Shown here: in pieces, positions 1 to 12,057 of the stretch
Position numbering within the stretch: the stretch's first letter is position 1
Layout: each line of letters begins with the position of its first letter
DNA from: Narthecium ossifragum
Taxonomy: Eukaryota > Streptophyta > Magnoliopsida > Dioscoreales > Nartheciaceae
Direction: 5' to 3'
DNA: 64,000 nt
Assembly (NCBI GenBank): GCA_963920575.1
Contig: OY986965.1
Location: forward strand, 6,465,134-6,529,133
The notes under the pieces: model-generated
Told to the model about the DNA's origin: nothing
The model's input: only the letters and a program-made list of their open reading frames with translations
Databases searched by the model: none
Program-made: the position numbers and the translations under genes

Positions 1-2470
1 TTTAGAGTAAAATCCCAAAACCTTAGAAAATGACTAAAATACTATTTTTCCTTTTTTTCTTTTTTGTTTTCTTTTTTCCCGTCCTTTTTTCTCTCCTCTC
101 TCCCCCTCTCTTCCCCGGCAACCCTCCTCACCCACGAACCCCACCCCGAGCTCCTCCCTCCGACGCCAACACCTCTGTTGTCCTCGACCTCCCTTGCTGC
201 AACCAGGCGCCGCCACTGTCGAAATCCGCCGCCACTGGCCTCGTCATCCTCCACAATAGTTAGATCCGGAACCCCCTAACCCTCCCGATCTATACTTCTT
301 CATCTCCGTCTCAGATCCGGCAACGACGCCCACATTCCTCCCTTCAAGGCTCGTCGTCGCCACCTTAGTTCCACCTCCTACGGTTGCACCACCGGCGATT
401 TAACCCAGGGGATCAAGTCCTCATACCGTTATGATCACATCCCCACCGACGACGACGACCAGACATCCCTCCTTGCCGCCGATTGGACTTTGGCAACTCC
501 CAGCTGTTCGACCAACCTTCTGCCATCTTCAACCACTCGATCCAGCTCCAATTGATCTCAGCCATGTGATCAAGATTTGAGTTAATCAAAGCACTCCAAC
601 CAGAACACATCCAATCAGAATCAATATACTCCACCAGATTCGTTCTGACTTTATATGTCCGCTTAATCCCATCAGGCCCAGATCCAGTAATCAAGACTCG
701 AACCCATATTCGAGTCGAGAGCCATAGCAATGGAAATTTTTGATCAAAATACAATTTACGCATCAAAATTATACATAAAATTTGGAAAAATTGACCATCT
801 AAAATTGAAAAAAATGCATTTTTATCTTTTAAATTCATTTTCGTCTTTTTAAATTTATTTTTATCTTTTCAAATGTATTTTCATCTTTTTAAATTCATTT
901 TCATCCTTCCTACAATTTCATCTTTTTAAATTCATTTTCATCTTTCTAAATTCACTTTCATCTTTCTAAATTCTTTTTCATCTTTTTAAATGCATTTTCA
1001 TCTTTTTAAATGTATTTTCATATTTTTAACTGCATTTTCATATTTTTAAATGCATTTTCATATTTTTAAATGTCTTTTCATCTTTTTAAATTCATTTTCA
1101 TATTTTTAAATTCATTTTCATATTTCTGAATTCATTTTCATCTTTCTGAATTCATTTTCATATTTTTAAATGCATTTTCATCTTTTTAAATTCATTTTCA
1201 TCTTTCCTGCATTTTTATCTTTCTAAATTCATTTTCATCTTTCTAAATTCATGTTCATCTTTTTAAATTCATTTTCATATTTTTAAACGCATTTTCCCCT
1301 TTTTAAATGTATTTTCTTATTTTTAAATTGATTTTTATCTTTTTACATGCATTTTCTTTTTTAAAAAAATCATTTCCATCTTTCCAACATTTTCTTCTTC
1401 TTTTTTAATTCATTTTCATATTTCTAAATTCATTTTCATCTTTTTAATATGAATTTTCATTTTTTAAAATGTAGTTTCATCTTTTTAAATTCATTTTCAT
1501 ATTTTTAAATGCATTTTCATCTTTTTAACTCTATTTTCATATTTTTTTAATTCATTTTCATCTTTTAAAATGTATTTTCATCTTTCATGCATTTTCATGT
1601 TTTTAACTCTTTAAATTACAACTTAATTAGCTGAAATTCTCTATCAAGAGTCTCTTTAGTCACATCCACTTTTCTTCTGTAATTTTCTTTATCTTTTTTC
1701 ATATTTTCCTCTATTTTTCTACTACTTTTTTTTTTCCTATTTTTCTACCCCTTTTCCCCTATTTCCCCTACTTTTCTCTCTCTTCTTCCTCTATCTCCAC
1801 CCCCGGCTCGCCTCCCAAGCCAACAACAAGCCAGAATTTAATCGTCCTGGCTTGCCATTGGCTCAAGCGGCTTGATCACGAGCTGCCATCACCGTTTGCC
1901 AATCCGCCCACTCCACACCTCCAAACTACCACCAATCAGCTCCCCTCATCACCGCCAACCCTCCTGCAAAATCCACCGCCCACCGCCCAAGGGACCTCAC
2001 CGCTAACCACCACCGATCTCCTCAATCATGGCCTCCCACCACCCTGAAACACCTCCATAAGGATCCCCGGGTCGCCAAGAACCTTCCCCAATCAACGTAG
2101 AACCCGATCGAAGTTTAGATCGCCGGATTCCAACTCCGAGGACCCACAACCACGGACGAGATCCACAATCCATCCTCCCTCTGCCGTCTCGTCACTCTCT
2201 GACGCTTCTAGAAGCCTCATGAGGTCACGACACTAATTCCTCCTCCTTCCCCAACGCCGATCAAGCCTTGGATCGTCGGATTCCAACTCCGGCGACCCTC
2301 CACCACGCTGTTCGTCGCCACTGCGCCACCACCCCTTTGCTGATAAATATTATTAGCGAGGAGAGCATTTTAGTCATTTTTTTAATAAGCCGGTATTAAA
2401 GCCATCTTAAAATGGGGTTATAACCTTAAGAAAATACCAAATGGGGTTTTTACCATAAACTTTCTCTAAT
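1..2470. mobile_element. Putative non-autonomous DNA element (MULE-like), left end at window edge
   Basis: The outer ends are loosely inverted copies of each other. Near the left end (about 32-45) the sequence reads aaatgactaaaatact; near the right end (about 2365-2382) the complement of the same phrase occurs, and both ends carry an AT-rich 'aaaaccccattt/taaaatccc' type border. Inside are pyrimidine-rich, GC-rich blocks (60-520 and 1740-2340) and a minisatellite (listed separately). No transposase reading frame is visible, and the short reading frames are low-complexity Pro/Ser/Arg-rich. The class is an inference: long imperfect termini with filler fit a Mutator-like non-autonomous element. 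The left target site may lie outside the window. Confidence 0.35.
813..1610. repeat. About 20-bp AT-rich minisatellite
   Basis: Roughly 35-40 imperfect tandem copies of a 20-bp unit, cattttcatctttttaaatt, run through this stretch. Variation is mostly at tctttt/tctttc/tatttt and ttc/tgc. It sits in the middle of the putative element spanning the first 2.5 kb and has no coding potential. Confidence 0.85.
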
Positions 2471-4469
2471 ATGGGGTTTTGATCAATTCTCTATAAGAAT
2501 TAATTGTGTAAGAGTTTTTTATTAATTTATTGTTACGTTTCATATAAGCACAAATTATACAGAGACCCAACTAATTAATTAATTAGCTGAAGCAAAGACG
2601 GGGAACAATTTTTATTAAAGTGGAAATGGTCTTCAGACCTATGAAGTATATATAAAATAGAAGGTAAACGTTTGCAATTTTTTTTAATTCGAATGTGTAT
2701 GGTGCTTTGGATATATATCCTTATGTGTGTAAGCTTTTCACCCCCAAAATTATTTAAGGAAAAAATGAAGAAAAAAAAAATGATTCTTCTTCTTGTGTCA
2801 ATTATCTAATATGCATGATATAAAACCTTTTTAAAAAATAAAAACATGACCTCAACGTTACGGCTGCCTTCTATTTTATAAGTGTTCGGTGATTCACATC
2901 TTGTCGCTAGCTAGTAGGGTGTGTGGCAACTAGCTAGAAACCCCTAGATATTGAATTAAGGTTCGCTAATTAGTAATTAGCTAGCGTATCATCTCAAGAT
3001 AAACGCTACAAGGATGTATCGCACGTAAAGAACGAAATGGATTAAGATTGTAGCTCATGCCAATACTGCTAGAAAAAAAAAAGACTAACATAATAGAATC
3101 TATTATATAAAATAAAACGGGTTATGACATGACATCTAAACCATATATACGCACACACATGACATAAATAAGATTGTAATAATCATATATAAAGGGGGGA
3201 GAGAGAGAGGGGGACACTGGAAACTTCCACGTTTGTTTTGCCATTGGCGTTATAAACAATTCTCTTTTGTTTTGCTCTTTTTTTTTCCCGCTTTTGAGCA
3301 GGATGTTGTTGCGCAGCTAGCTACACCGAGACGGATATGGAGCATTAATAGGCCCTGTATAGTTTGCGTCAAGCATCCGAGCCTTAGATGCAATATATCT
3401 GATACTGCATGGCGTGATTCAGGCAATTAGTTGTATCACATGATACAAACATTTCTCCAATGCAATGCAGCAGAAATCCTGTTAGTTTTGACAACTTTTG
3501 AGAAGATAAAACTTACACCTATTACCCATCATACCAAGTTTCACTAACTTGGCATGCTGTCACCTCCATCATCACCTTGAATGCTCAATTTCAAACTGGC
3601 TCCATCATCACCTTGAATGCTTAATCCTCAGCCAAAAGCCCACATCATGCCAAACAAGTATCACAAACTAAAGACCCATTCATTAATGGTGGCATACATT
3701 CATTCCCAAAACCCAACCTAATCCACAGCCATGGAGAGTAACCATCATTTACCTTGCACAAACATAGATAACATAGCCAGTAGCCAGTTCTATAATGCTC
3801 ACAAAGCCAGCCAAATCCATATATAAACAAGTCTTGCCGTATGCAAGCTTACTAAATGATGTCGTGATAGATAGATAGATATATATATATATATATATAT
3901 GTAGTAATGGATTCAGTGCTGCATGTGGTTGTAGCTGCTCAACTCGATCTTTTAGCACAGTTTACACAGCCAATTATTTTGTATGAGCTTGGGAATCTGT
4001 AGAAAAATAATTTGCATAAAAAAAAGTCAATCTCCATTAATGAAGATGCTAACATCAACGTAAAAGTAAATTATGACACACTAATCAATGATTAATCTAG
4101 TTTATTAGCATGCATAAAAATGAGGGAAAGATATTTTATACTATAATAGGTTAGTTAGCATATATCCAAGACACATCATTGCATCCTCTAAAACCCCACA
4201 GAAGATGATGCAGCGTCTGGGGCATTCCACCTAGCTAGCTAGCTATTGTTCATTAGTAGGAAGCAGACAAAGGCAGGCACTTGCATGGAGCTTGATGACA
4301 TTTCCTTAGCAGGCATAATCATGGTTGTTAGTTGAGACTAGATTAAGATTAAGATATAAAAATCTAATCAGTACAAGTTCAAACTTCCACTACTAGATTT
4401 TTTTAGGGCTTTCTTTTTTACATAAATGTCCTTGGAACATCTTTAAATTGCATATTTATCCCTTAAAAC
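2471..4469. other. Intergenic, AT-rich, no gene seen
   Basis: No coding region is recognisable. Small features are a 20-bp direct repeat (ccatcatcaccttgaatgct) near 3567 and 3603, a TA-rich microsatellite near 3876-3900, and CTAG-rich runs near 4230-4245. This is the downstream side of the MADS-box gene. Confidence 0.6.
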
Positions 4470-5020
4470 TAGTGATGGCAACGGGACGGATCGGGACGGA
4501 TATTGGAAATACCATACCCGTCCCCGCACTCTTCCGCCCATACCCGCACCGCCCCGTCCCCGCGTGGATAATGGGGATCGCGGACCATAACCATCCCCGC
4601 GGGTACGCGGATATTACCCGCAACCCGCGGTTATCCGCAAAACATGAAAAAACCATTCAATTAGCATTAAGCCTCTAAAATCTAAATCTAAATCCACTAA
4701 ACTATCATCAACATTTTGTCTCTAAAATCTAGATCCACCAAACAGTCATCAACAATTAGTCTTTATTAGAGTATTATTATAAAAATATACTCTCTAAAAC
4801 CCACCAAACCAACATTTAGTAGCGGGGCGGGGCGGATATGCGGGGCGGGACGGATAGCGGGGCGGATATTACCCAATACCATAGTCCGCCCCGTACCCGC
4901 GCGGATTTTAAATTTGTAAACCATACCCGTATCCACGGGTAAAAAATCTATACCATACCCGTCCCCATCTGTGCGAATCGGGTCGGTTATCCAGCGGGGC
5001 GGTCAATTTTGCCATCCCTG
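4470..5020. mobile_element. hAT-type MITE with 8-bp target duplication
   Basis: The element starts TAGTGATGGCAA and ends TTGCCATCCCTG, whose complement is CAGGGATGGCAA, so the termini are inverted repeats of the hAT pattern. It is flanked on both sides by the identical 8-mer CTTAAAAC (4462-4469 and 5021-5028), the length hAT transposases produce. The interior is rich in GGGCGG/CCCGTCCCC blocks in inverted arrangement. There is no transposase, so it depends on an autonomous relative. It lies about 190 bp beyond the stop codon of the MADS-box gene. Confidence 0.85.
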
Positions 5021-5078
5021 CTTAAAACTGCCAAATCCTTTTTAAGGGATAAATGTGTGATTTGAACTGATAACATTT

Positions 5079-5098
5079 GTGTGTGCGCGCGCGCGCGT
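5079..5098. repeat. (GT/GC)n microsatellite
   Basis: A short alternating purine-pyrimidine run, gtgtgtgcgcgcgcgcgc, lies just after the hAT MITE. It is simple sequence with Z-DNA-like composition. Confidence 0.7.
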
Positions 5099-5211
5099 CT
5101 TTGTGTCATTGCATGCTAAAAGTTCAGTTAAAATTTTTAAGTTTAACTGGTGCTGGAATTAATATATATATAATGGTTTCGGTTTCATGTCGAGATTAAT
5201 TAATGGCAATG

Positions 5212-8200
5212 TCATGCATGCATGTATTGAGGAGTTACGTACCAGAGCTGAAGGCCATGACCATGGAAGCCAGCCTCCTGCAGATTGGGCTGCGTAGGCT
5301 GGAGGCGGAAGCCAGGAAGGTGAGGGGAGAGCTGCAGTATATTTCTCGTCTGTTCATCCGGGTAGAAGTGACCGTAGGGATCCAGCGGCATGTCTTGATG
5401 AGCCACCTTTTGCTCCTCCGCCGCCTGGTGGTGCTCCATAGCTGCTGCGGCTGCCTGCTGCTCCGCGAGCTTATATAACCATCATGCATCATCAACAAAC
5501 ATTAAACTAACATGCATGTCAACTATGTGAAACAATAATTTAGAATCGATCGGTCGCGAGCGAAGAGAATTTACAGCACGGCACAGATGGTTGTTCTGAT
5601 CCTCTAACAGTTGCTCCTGTTTCATGCAGTAAATTCAACAAGAATAAATTAAAGCTTATATAATTCAAAATTTTATACTGCATTTTGAAATTAAATTGTT
5701 GTAATGAGATCTACTAGCTAGCTAGATTCACCTTGCGACGCAGGTTCTCTAGTTGCTGATGCATTAGCTGGTGCTGCAACAAAAGATTGAAATAAGATTA
5801 GGAAAGTAATTAAATAGTTTAATTGATGAAATAAAGTATGAGCTCATTATTCAGACAAGGAATTATCATCGATCTTTTTCTTCTAATGCAAAACAATTTT
5901 GCAAAGCATGAAATAAATTTGATTGGATACAAAATCCAGGAGGATATATGCTTGAATTAATTAGCTGATCAATTATGAACAAGTTAATTAGTGAACAAGG
6001 AAGGACATGTTAAGCTCAATTAGTAAAGAGTTATGCATCATGAGCAGTTAAGCTGATTATTAGACTACTATTAGCTTGGAAGGTTGATATTGGGAAAATT
6101 TAGCCTAAAAATAAGATACCTTTCTTGCTCGAACCCTGTTAACGGAGTGCTCCAGCTGTTCTTCGAGCTGATTCAAGTCATTAAGAGGGAGACCAGCCAA
6201 ATCCTCACCTGTGTACTGCCGCATACTTGCCTGAAGCTTATCGTTCTCAGTCCTCATCCTTGATATCTCAGATAGTATTTGCTAAGTTAAAGAAGAAAAC
6301 AATGGAACTTAATCTTATTAATTAAGCTGGGCATTGTTCTGGTGATCATGCATGGTTGCACCATATATAGGGATCAATGCCTTACATTGCGGTGATCGAT
6401 GTCGCTAGACTGAGTATTTGTAGCCCTTTGGTACCTACTGATAACTTGTCCAATGCTGCAATGTAAAGTTAATTTGAACTAGATTGATCTCAGGAATGTT
6501 ATGAGAAAGAAATAAAAGTAAACGAAAAGTATGATCGATGATAGTTTCATGATACATATTGCCTTATACACAAAACAAGTGTTAGGAAAAATGTCATGAT
6601 TGAGTTATGGGAGCAAACAGTGGTAATTATGGAAGTCTAAATTTGCATGTACTTAATTTTGAACACAAATAGCTGGCCATAAATCTTTGTGGCTGCCCTT
6701 TGCTTTGTGCTAGAGTTGCAGTAGCACATAATTAAGCAACAATCAGGCTTTGTTCAAAAAATGGACTTGTTATGGCTCTTGGTTTAGTATAATTCCACTA
6801 ATGTATATAATAGAACTTATCCAGAAGATAAAGACTACTGGCTAAAAGATAGACATTATCTTCTGAGAATGTATTACTGATCAGTGACTCATCACTTGTT
6901 TTATGTCTTGGAGCTTCTTAAACATCCAAAGCCAATTCCATTGCCTATATATAAACAAGATGAGTTTGTCAATAGGACCATAAGATAGCTAATTACATCT
7001 GCATGCATGGTACGTAGTCTATTGAATACTCAAGCCAATTGCAGCTAGCAGAATGCAGGAGCAAAGTGACTTTGATTTCAGTAGCTTGAAATTAATTAGT
7101 TTATCTTCATGTTATATCAGTTCATTCATGCTACTGATCACAATAATTTGTTCTCTGTAAAAACTTATCTAATATTATAAACCTGAAGGGGAAAAGGGAA
7201 GGAAGTAAAACTTATTTTCTTCAATTCATCTTTTATAATGATTGCTAATAATTAGGTGTTCTAGAGCAAATTACACTATGTGAATGATTGTTTTCCTGAT
7301 CGAAGGATATCTTAATTAGTTGTTCCCCAAAAGCTTGAATGGTGTCCAACTTATGTACATACTAATCTCTTTTGATTAATATTCTAGAGACAGCTAGAAT
7401 ATTACTGCGCTTAGTATTATTTCAAATGAAACTAGCTAGGAACAATTTCTAAGATGCTTTATGCCTTCTATTCAGGGTTAAAAAGACATGTAAGTTGCAG
7501 TGTGAAAACTTTAATTGCATAAGAAGCAATGCATAACTTCATATATAAAATTAAGAACGTTCGAATTAGATGGATTCGACATGGCATGGATGATTGCAAT
7601 CCGGAGGTCAGGAATCATCATAATTAATGAAGTCATGGACAACCCAATCATCATAAACTAGCCAACAATTAAAGATCGAACCAAAGAACTGATCTTGAAT
7701 CACAGATGGACATGGGTGGCAATATATATATATAGTTTAAGCTTGCAGCTAGTTTTGCTCAGAAGCATGACGCACTGATACTTGTAGCAGCAGTTAGCAA
7801 AGAAAGCATATTAATTTGTTTCCTTAATAATGACTTGCATTGTTCCATGTCATTGAACAGGCTAATAGGCTATTTTGTAGGATGAAGTTAGTGAGAAGGG
7901 AGGTGGCAACGCATGCAGATCGCATTCGCGATCAACCTCAACCTAAGAATTTCTTATAAGCAAATAATTAAGTGCTGCAAATCGAAGCCAGGTTGTATGG
8001 AAATCTTCGACGAAAGGTGAACTCTGAAGAAGGTGTAATCATCTGGATGCACTCATAATTAAGCACCAGTCAAACATGAAGATCATGCCAAGTTCACCAT
8101 GCTTGTAGTTGGTAGCAATAATCAATGGCAGAGACAGAAGAGTAATCATTAGGAAAACTTGCCATGTATGCTATAAAATAAATGACTACCTACAGAAACA

Positions 8201-9077
8201 TCAACATAGATGCTGCCAATAAGTAGATCTATCTCTGATTGGCAAAAGGAAATAAGAATTATAATTAAAGAAGAATATGCTGATCATTGAAGTTAAGTCA
8301 GTTAGGGTTAAGTATTATATATATATTTCCCTGCAGGCTGCAGTACTATCTAGTGATTACACAGGAAAGCATGCAGCTAACGGTCAGCTAGATAGATTAA
8401 GAGAAGTGGCTTCCCCAAGATTACAATCAGACATCCAAAATGCAAACTATATTTATCATGCTGATCACTCCAAGAATCCATATAAATTAGAGGAAACAGA
8501 AGTAGATCACTTCTTAATTAGCAATAACAAGAAGTACACAAACTGCATGCATGGTGGCTCAATGGTATATGTTTAAGCAAGCTAGGGTTCAAGGCCATGT
8601 CTAAGCGTGAGCAAGAGAAACCAACACAATCCACAATTCAAGAAATAGAACCAAGCTAATAGGCTTATAAAATAAATAAATAAATTGGAAGGTGAAACAC
8701 CCATATATATATATTGCATAGCAAACTGTTAAATGTGTACCCATTTCACATAAAATTCAGACACGTACTTAAGCCATATAGGATCGATCATGGACAAATA
8801 AATCTTATGTAATTTTGATCAGCTCGAATTAATACGTACTGCTAGCCTAGAAGATCAGCTGGGAAACAAGATAATATACATATATGTACCTGGAATCAGG
8901 ACTGCAATATTCGAAAACCTTCCCGGTTTGTGAGAAGATGACAACACCGACCTGTGCATCACACAGTATGGAGAGCTCACGAGCCTTCTTGAGCAGGCCT
9001 TGCCGTCGCTTGGAGAAGGTGACCTGCCTGTTGGTCGGGTTATCGATCCTCTTGATCTCTATTCTTCCGCGGCCCAT
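5212..9077 (-). CDS. B-sister MIKC-type MADS-box transcription factor
   Basis: Exons on the minus strand, in order: 8890-9077, 6386-6455, 6120-6281, 5732-5773, 5575-5616, 5212-5469. All junctions are GT-AG and the phases agree, giving 253 aa. Residues 1-60 are a MADS domain ([11 protein letters not shown]..., ending ...FEYCSP). Residues 64-86 are the I region and about 87-168 the K domain ([28 protein letters not shown]). The C-terminal motif [11 protein letters not shown]...GLQLW is typical of B-sister proteins. The 42-nt exon at 5732-5773 also fits B-sister, since DEF/GLO class B genes have 30 nt there. Family members act in the nucleus in ovule, seed-coat and nucellus development (rice OsMADS29, Arabidopsis TT16). 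Oddities: usual exons 3 (62 nt) and 4 (100 nt) are one 162-nt exon, and twelve residues follow the usual LQLW end. The exon at 5469 starts after a weak acceptor, so that junction is less certain. Confidence 0.92.
6456..8889 (-). other. Intron 1 of the B-sister MADS gene (2.4 kb)
   Basis: This large first intron separates the MADS-domain exon from the I/K exons. The donor is GTACAT at 8889 and the acceptor ends TTGCAG at 6456. It is AT-rich with short TA runs. I see no inserted element with clear ends and no convincing CArG box with exactly six A/T bases. Large first introns of MIKC genes often carry control elements, but none can be pinned down here. Confidence 0.8.
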
Positions 9078-9273
9078 ATTAGTCCTAGCTAGCTTCTCTC
9101 CTCTTTTTTAGCTGAGGAGGTGATCAGGAAGAGGAAAGCTTCTAGTCTATTTGCACAGGTAAAACTTCCTAGCTAGTTCAAGATGTAGAACTCAAGTATC
9201 AAGTACTGAATGCAAAGGGGCAGCATGCACTAACATGGAGGAATGGAATTAGAAACAAACTTAATTTAGATTG

Positions 9274-9282
9274 TTTATATAA
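9274..9282 (-). promoter_or_regulatory. Candidate TATA box of the B-sister gene
   Basis: On the minus strand the sequence reads CCCTTATATAAACA, about 200 bp upstream of the start codon at 9077. Position and composition fit a plant TATA box. The transcription start is not visible, and the GA tract further upstream could also be leader. Confidence 0.4.
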
Positions 9283-9410
9283 GGGATTAATTGACACCAA
9301 GTGCTGTCATCTAAAGTAGAAACTTCTTTTCAAGAGCATCTGAACAGTTTTTTTTTTTTCTTTTTCCCCAGGAGAACAAGAGAAACCAAGATAGTAGAAG
9401 GATAGAAGAG

Positions 9411-9436
9411 GGGGGAGAGAGAGAGATCGAGGGAGA

Positions 9437-9472
<36 letters not shown>
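9411..9472. repeat. (GA)n tract upstream of the MADS gene
   Basis: A GA-rich stretch ends in about sixteen uninterrupted GA units (9440-9471). On the coding (minus) strand it is a CT tract about 340-400 bp before the ATG. GA/CT tracts in plant promoters and leaders can be bound by BBR/BPC GAGA-binding proteins, which is general knowledge rather than something shown here. Confidence 0.75.
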
Positions 9473-9474
<2 letters not shown>

Positions 9475-9926
9475 ACCTGACTTGCTTTCTTGCTTGAAGG
9501 AGAGGGAGGGTGTTCTGAGCAGAAGAAAGCTTGAGGCAAAGGCCGATTGCTTTATGATGCTCTAAGCTAGGTAGCCTGTACGTGTAAACAAGCTGATACC
9601 ATAAACACCCAAATTAATGGTTCAAAGTTTTCCAGGCAAACTACAAATGCACACACCCAATAGCACCACCAAAAACATGACACCTCACTAAGATTTTCTA
9701 ATGCATGCAATCTCATAGATATATTTTTGTTTCTTCTTATCTCACTTTTCAGGCGTAAGCACTCATCCATGCATGCATCAGGACAGTGATCTTCCTTAAT
9801 TAACCTAAAAGCTAGTTTCTGTGCCCGTAAACATCGATCGATCTTAGTTGCTTAGCATATATATAGATCACTTTTTCTATAAGATTTTTTGGAACTTATC
9901 CTTTTGAAGCTCTACTACTCATGCTT

Positions 9927-9927
<1 letters not shown>

Positions 9928-10010
<83 letters not shown>
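9928..10010. repeat. Back-to-back (GA)n / (CT)n inverted tract
   Basis: About 22 GA units are followed after a short ggtctctt centre by about 18 CT units. The two arms are complementary, so the 83-bp block is a nearly perfect simple-sequence inverted repeat. It lies about 850-930 bp upstream of the MADS start codon. Confidence 0.85.
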
Positions 10011-10011
<1 letters not shown>

Positions 10012-10012
<1 letters not shown>

Positions 10013-12057
10013 CTTCTTGAATGCTCTCCTCCCTCTACACAATATTCTCACTCTTGCCATACAGAAACACTGTCTTAGAGCAAAGAAGAGATGCCAAAAA
10101 CCAAAGGGACCATGGCATTTATAGGAATTCCTCAAAAGCTCAAGACCCATTTGCATGACCTCCAAATAGTGCATGAAAGAGAAGCGTTGTTGTGGACTGC
10201 TAACCGCCCTCCCTACATGCATGAACAAGCCCTTGCTAAGTTTCCTGGGTTTTACCTAGTATGGAAAGCTCTGCAGAGTCCAAGGCAAGAGTTCTTTTAC
10301 TAGAGAAGGCAGTGGTGGCCCCAAAACCCTAGGTCTCCAATAGGAAAGAACAGGCCATCACAGTCCATGACAAGGACTGCCAACACATGGAAACCCTACT
10401 TAGAAAGGATGGAGGGGTGGTTGTAGTATACCCTCTTTTGGTAGGGGAAGATAGGATGTCAGAGATTTCACACATGGCTCTCACCATCTTCTTCTTCAAT
10501 ACCCTCTCATCCTTCATCATCTCTTGGAAACCCTAGAATTTTCATAGGTTTTCCATTTTCACCTCCCTGGAACCCTAAGGACCTGGGACATTATTGCTAG
10601 CATTCAATTAAGGATTAAGGATGTGAATAATTATAAGTAGCTAGCTAATTCTTCCCATGTCTTAGGAAGCTCTATTTTTTTTTTTTTGTCAATTTTGAAC
10701 CTTAATTAATACATAGCATATATATGCTTTGAGATATATATACATATAAGTTGCTATATATTGTTTGGGAGTATCCTATATAGTTTACCTTGAATTAATA
10801 AACTAAGAGGATAAATATGGTGAAACTTGTCCATGCAAGAATATAATCAGCTTAATTCAGTAATGTGACGTGTTGATCAGCATATATATATATTTATGTG
10901 AAAGGTAAAAACTTGTTTAGAGTTATTTGCAGTTGTAAATAATCCTGCATGCATGTTGGTGAGATCGATATATATATGCTGCTCCTTACATAGGAACTTA
11001 ATTTCTCAATTACATAGTTATGGAGAGTATAGGTCCCGGCGTCCTGCATTGGAAATAATTGATCAACTGTTGCTAAAAGGTTTTGTTGTTGTAGTGGTTT
11101 AGGAAAAAAAAAAATGGGTTGTGGCTGGGCTGCGAGTTTGATGTGAGTTGGTAGGCTTTTGATGGAAACCCAAAAGAAGCAGCTGTGAGTGCTTATCGAG
11201 AGCCTGGAGAGATGGTTCATCCTCTCAAAAAAGAAAAGAAAAAGAATCCTTGTAATCTCCACATCCATATGCACCAAAAAGGATTTGTATTGTGCCCAGC
11301 AAATATAAGTGGTAGTTAACGCCTGCTTAGCAAACATATTGTTTCAAGCCATTCAGTGGAAAGAGAGAATGATTTGAAGTCACTGCCAAAGGCTCAACGA
11401 ACCAAAAGAAAGAGAGAGATGCTTCACATTAATTTAGGTTATCATGGCTTATCCGTTCAAAACAAAATTTAGGTTATCATGGCAGCCAGGTCAAATAGCT
11501 TGAAGCACTCATCAAAAAGATCGGACAACCATGTACAAATGAACTAGCTCATCATCCAAAAATTACACCAGCACTAGCTCCATGCATATACCTGCGTAAA
11601 TGGAGGTCATGGATACAATTTGCAACAAAATATTGAAATCGAACCAAACATTCCACACCCTTAACAGATAGAAAACACCATGGATGGCAAAGTTGTTCCA
11701 GAATACCCTTCTTAACTTGTATTCTAGTGTTCCTCAAATATGAAGGACACACAGTAATAAAATAGGGTAAATTAAAAATGCATCTCGCATTAGGCTTAAG
11801 AAGTTTAGAACAATTTGGAAGTATGAGCGGAGAAGCCTGCTTAGAAAATGCATCAGATTAAGTCTGATGACTGCCTGAATACATAAACATTATGACCATC
11901 TTCGTGTCTCAACCCTAAATTTGGATCATAGATGACAAAAGTGAATATCCTATACAAGGAAAATTCTATACTTTGATCCAGAATGAGTTCTATAATGCTA
12001 TGCATGCCGAATGAGTTCCATAATGCTATGCTTTAAAATATGTAAATGAAAATGTGG
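10012..12057. other. Intergenic, upstream of MADS gene and downstream of reductase gene
   Basis: No protein of known family is seen. The longest open frame (minus strand, 10894-11337, 147 codons) is hydrophobic and low in structure, and I do not accept it. The region contains short A and TA runs and no clear mobile element. The 3' untranslated region of the reductase gene should lie just below 12058. Confidence 0.55.

Noticed and set aside
6361..6371. CCATATATAGG as a CArG box in the MADS gene
   Set aside because: It has seven A/T bases between CC and GG rather than the six needed for a consensus CArG box.
10894..11337. 147-codon minus-strand open frame
   Set aside because: No domain or family resemblance, hydrophobic low-information composition, no neighbouring splice or start context, and AT-rich intergenic location.
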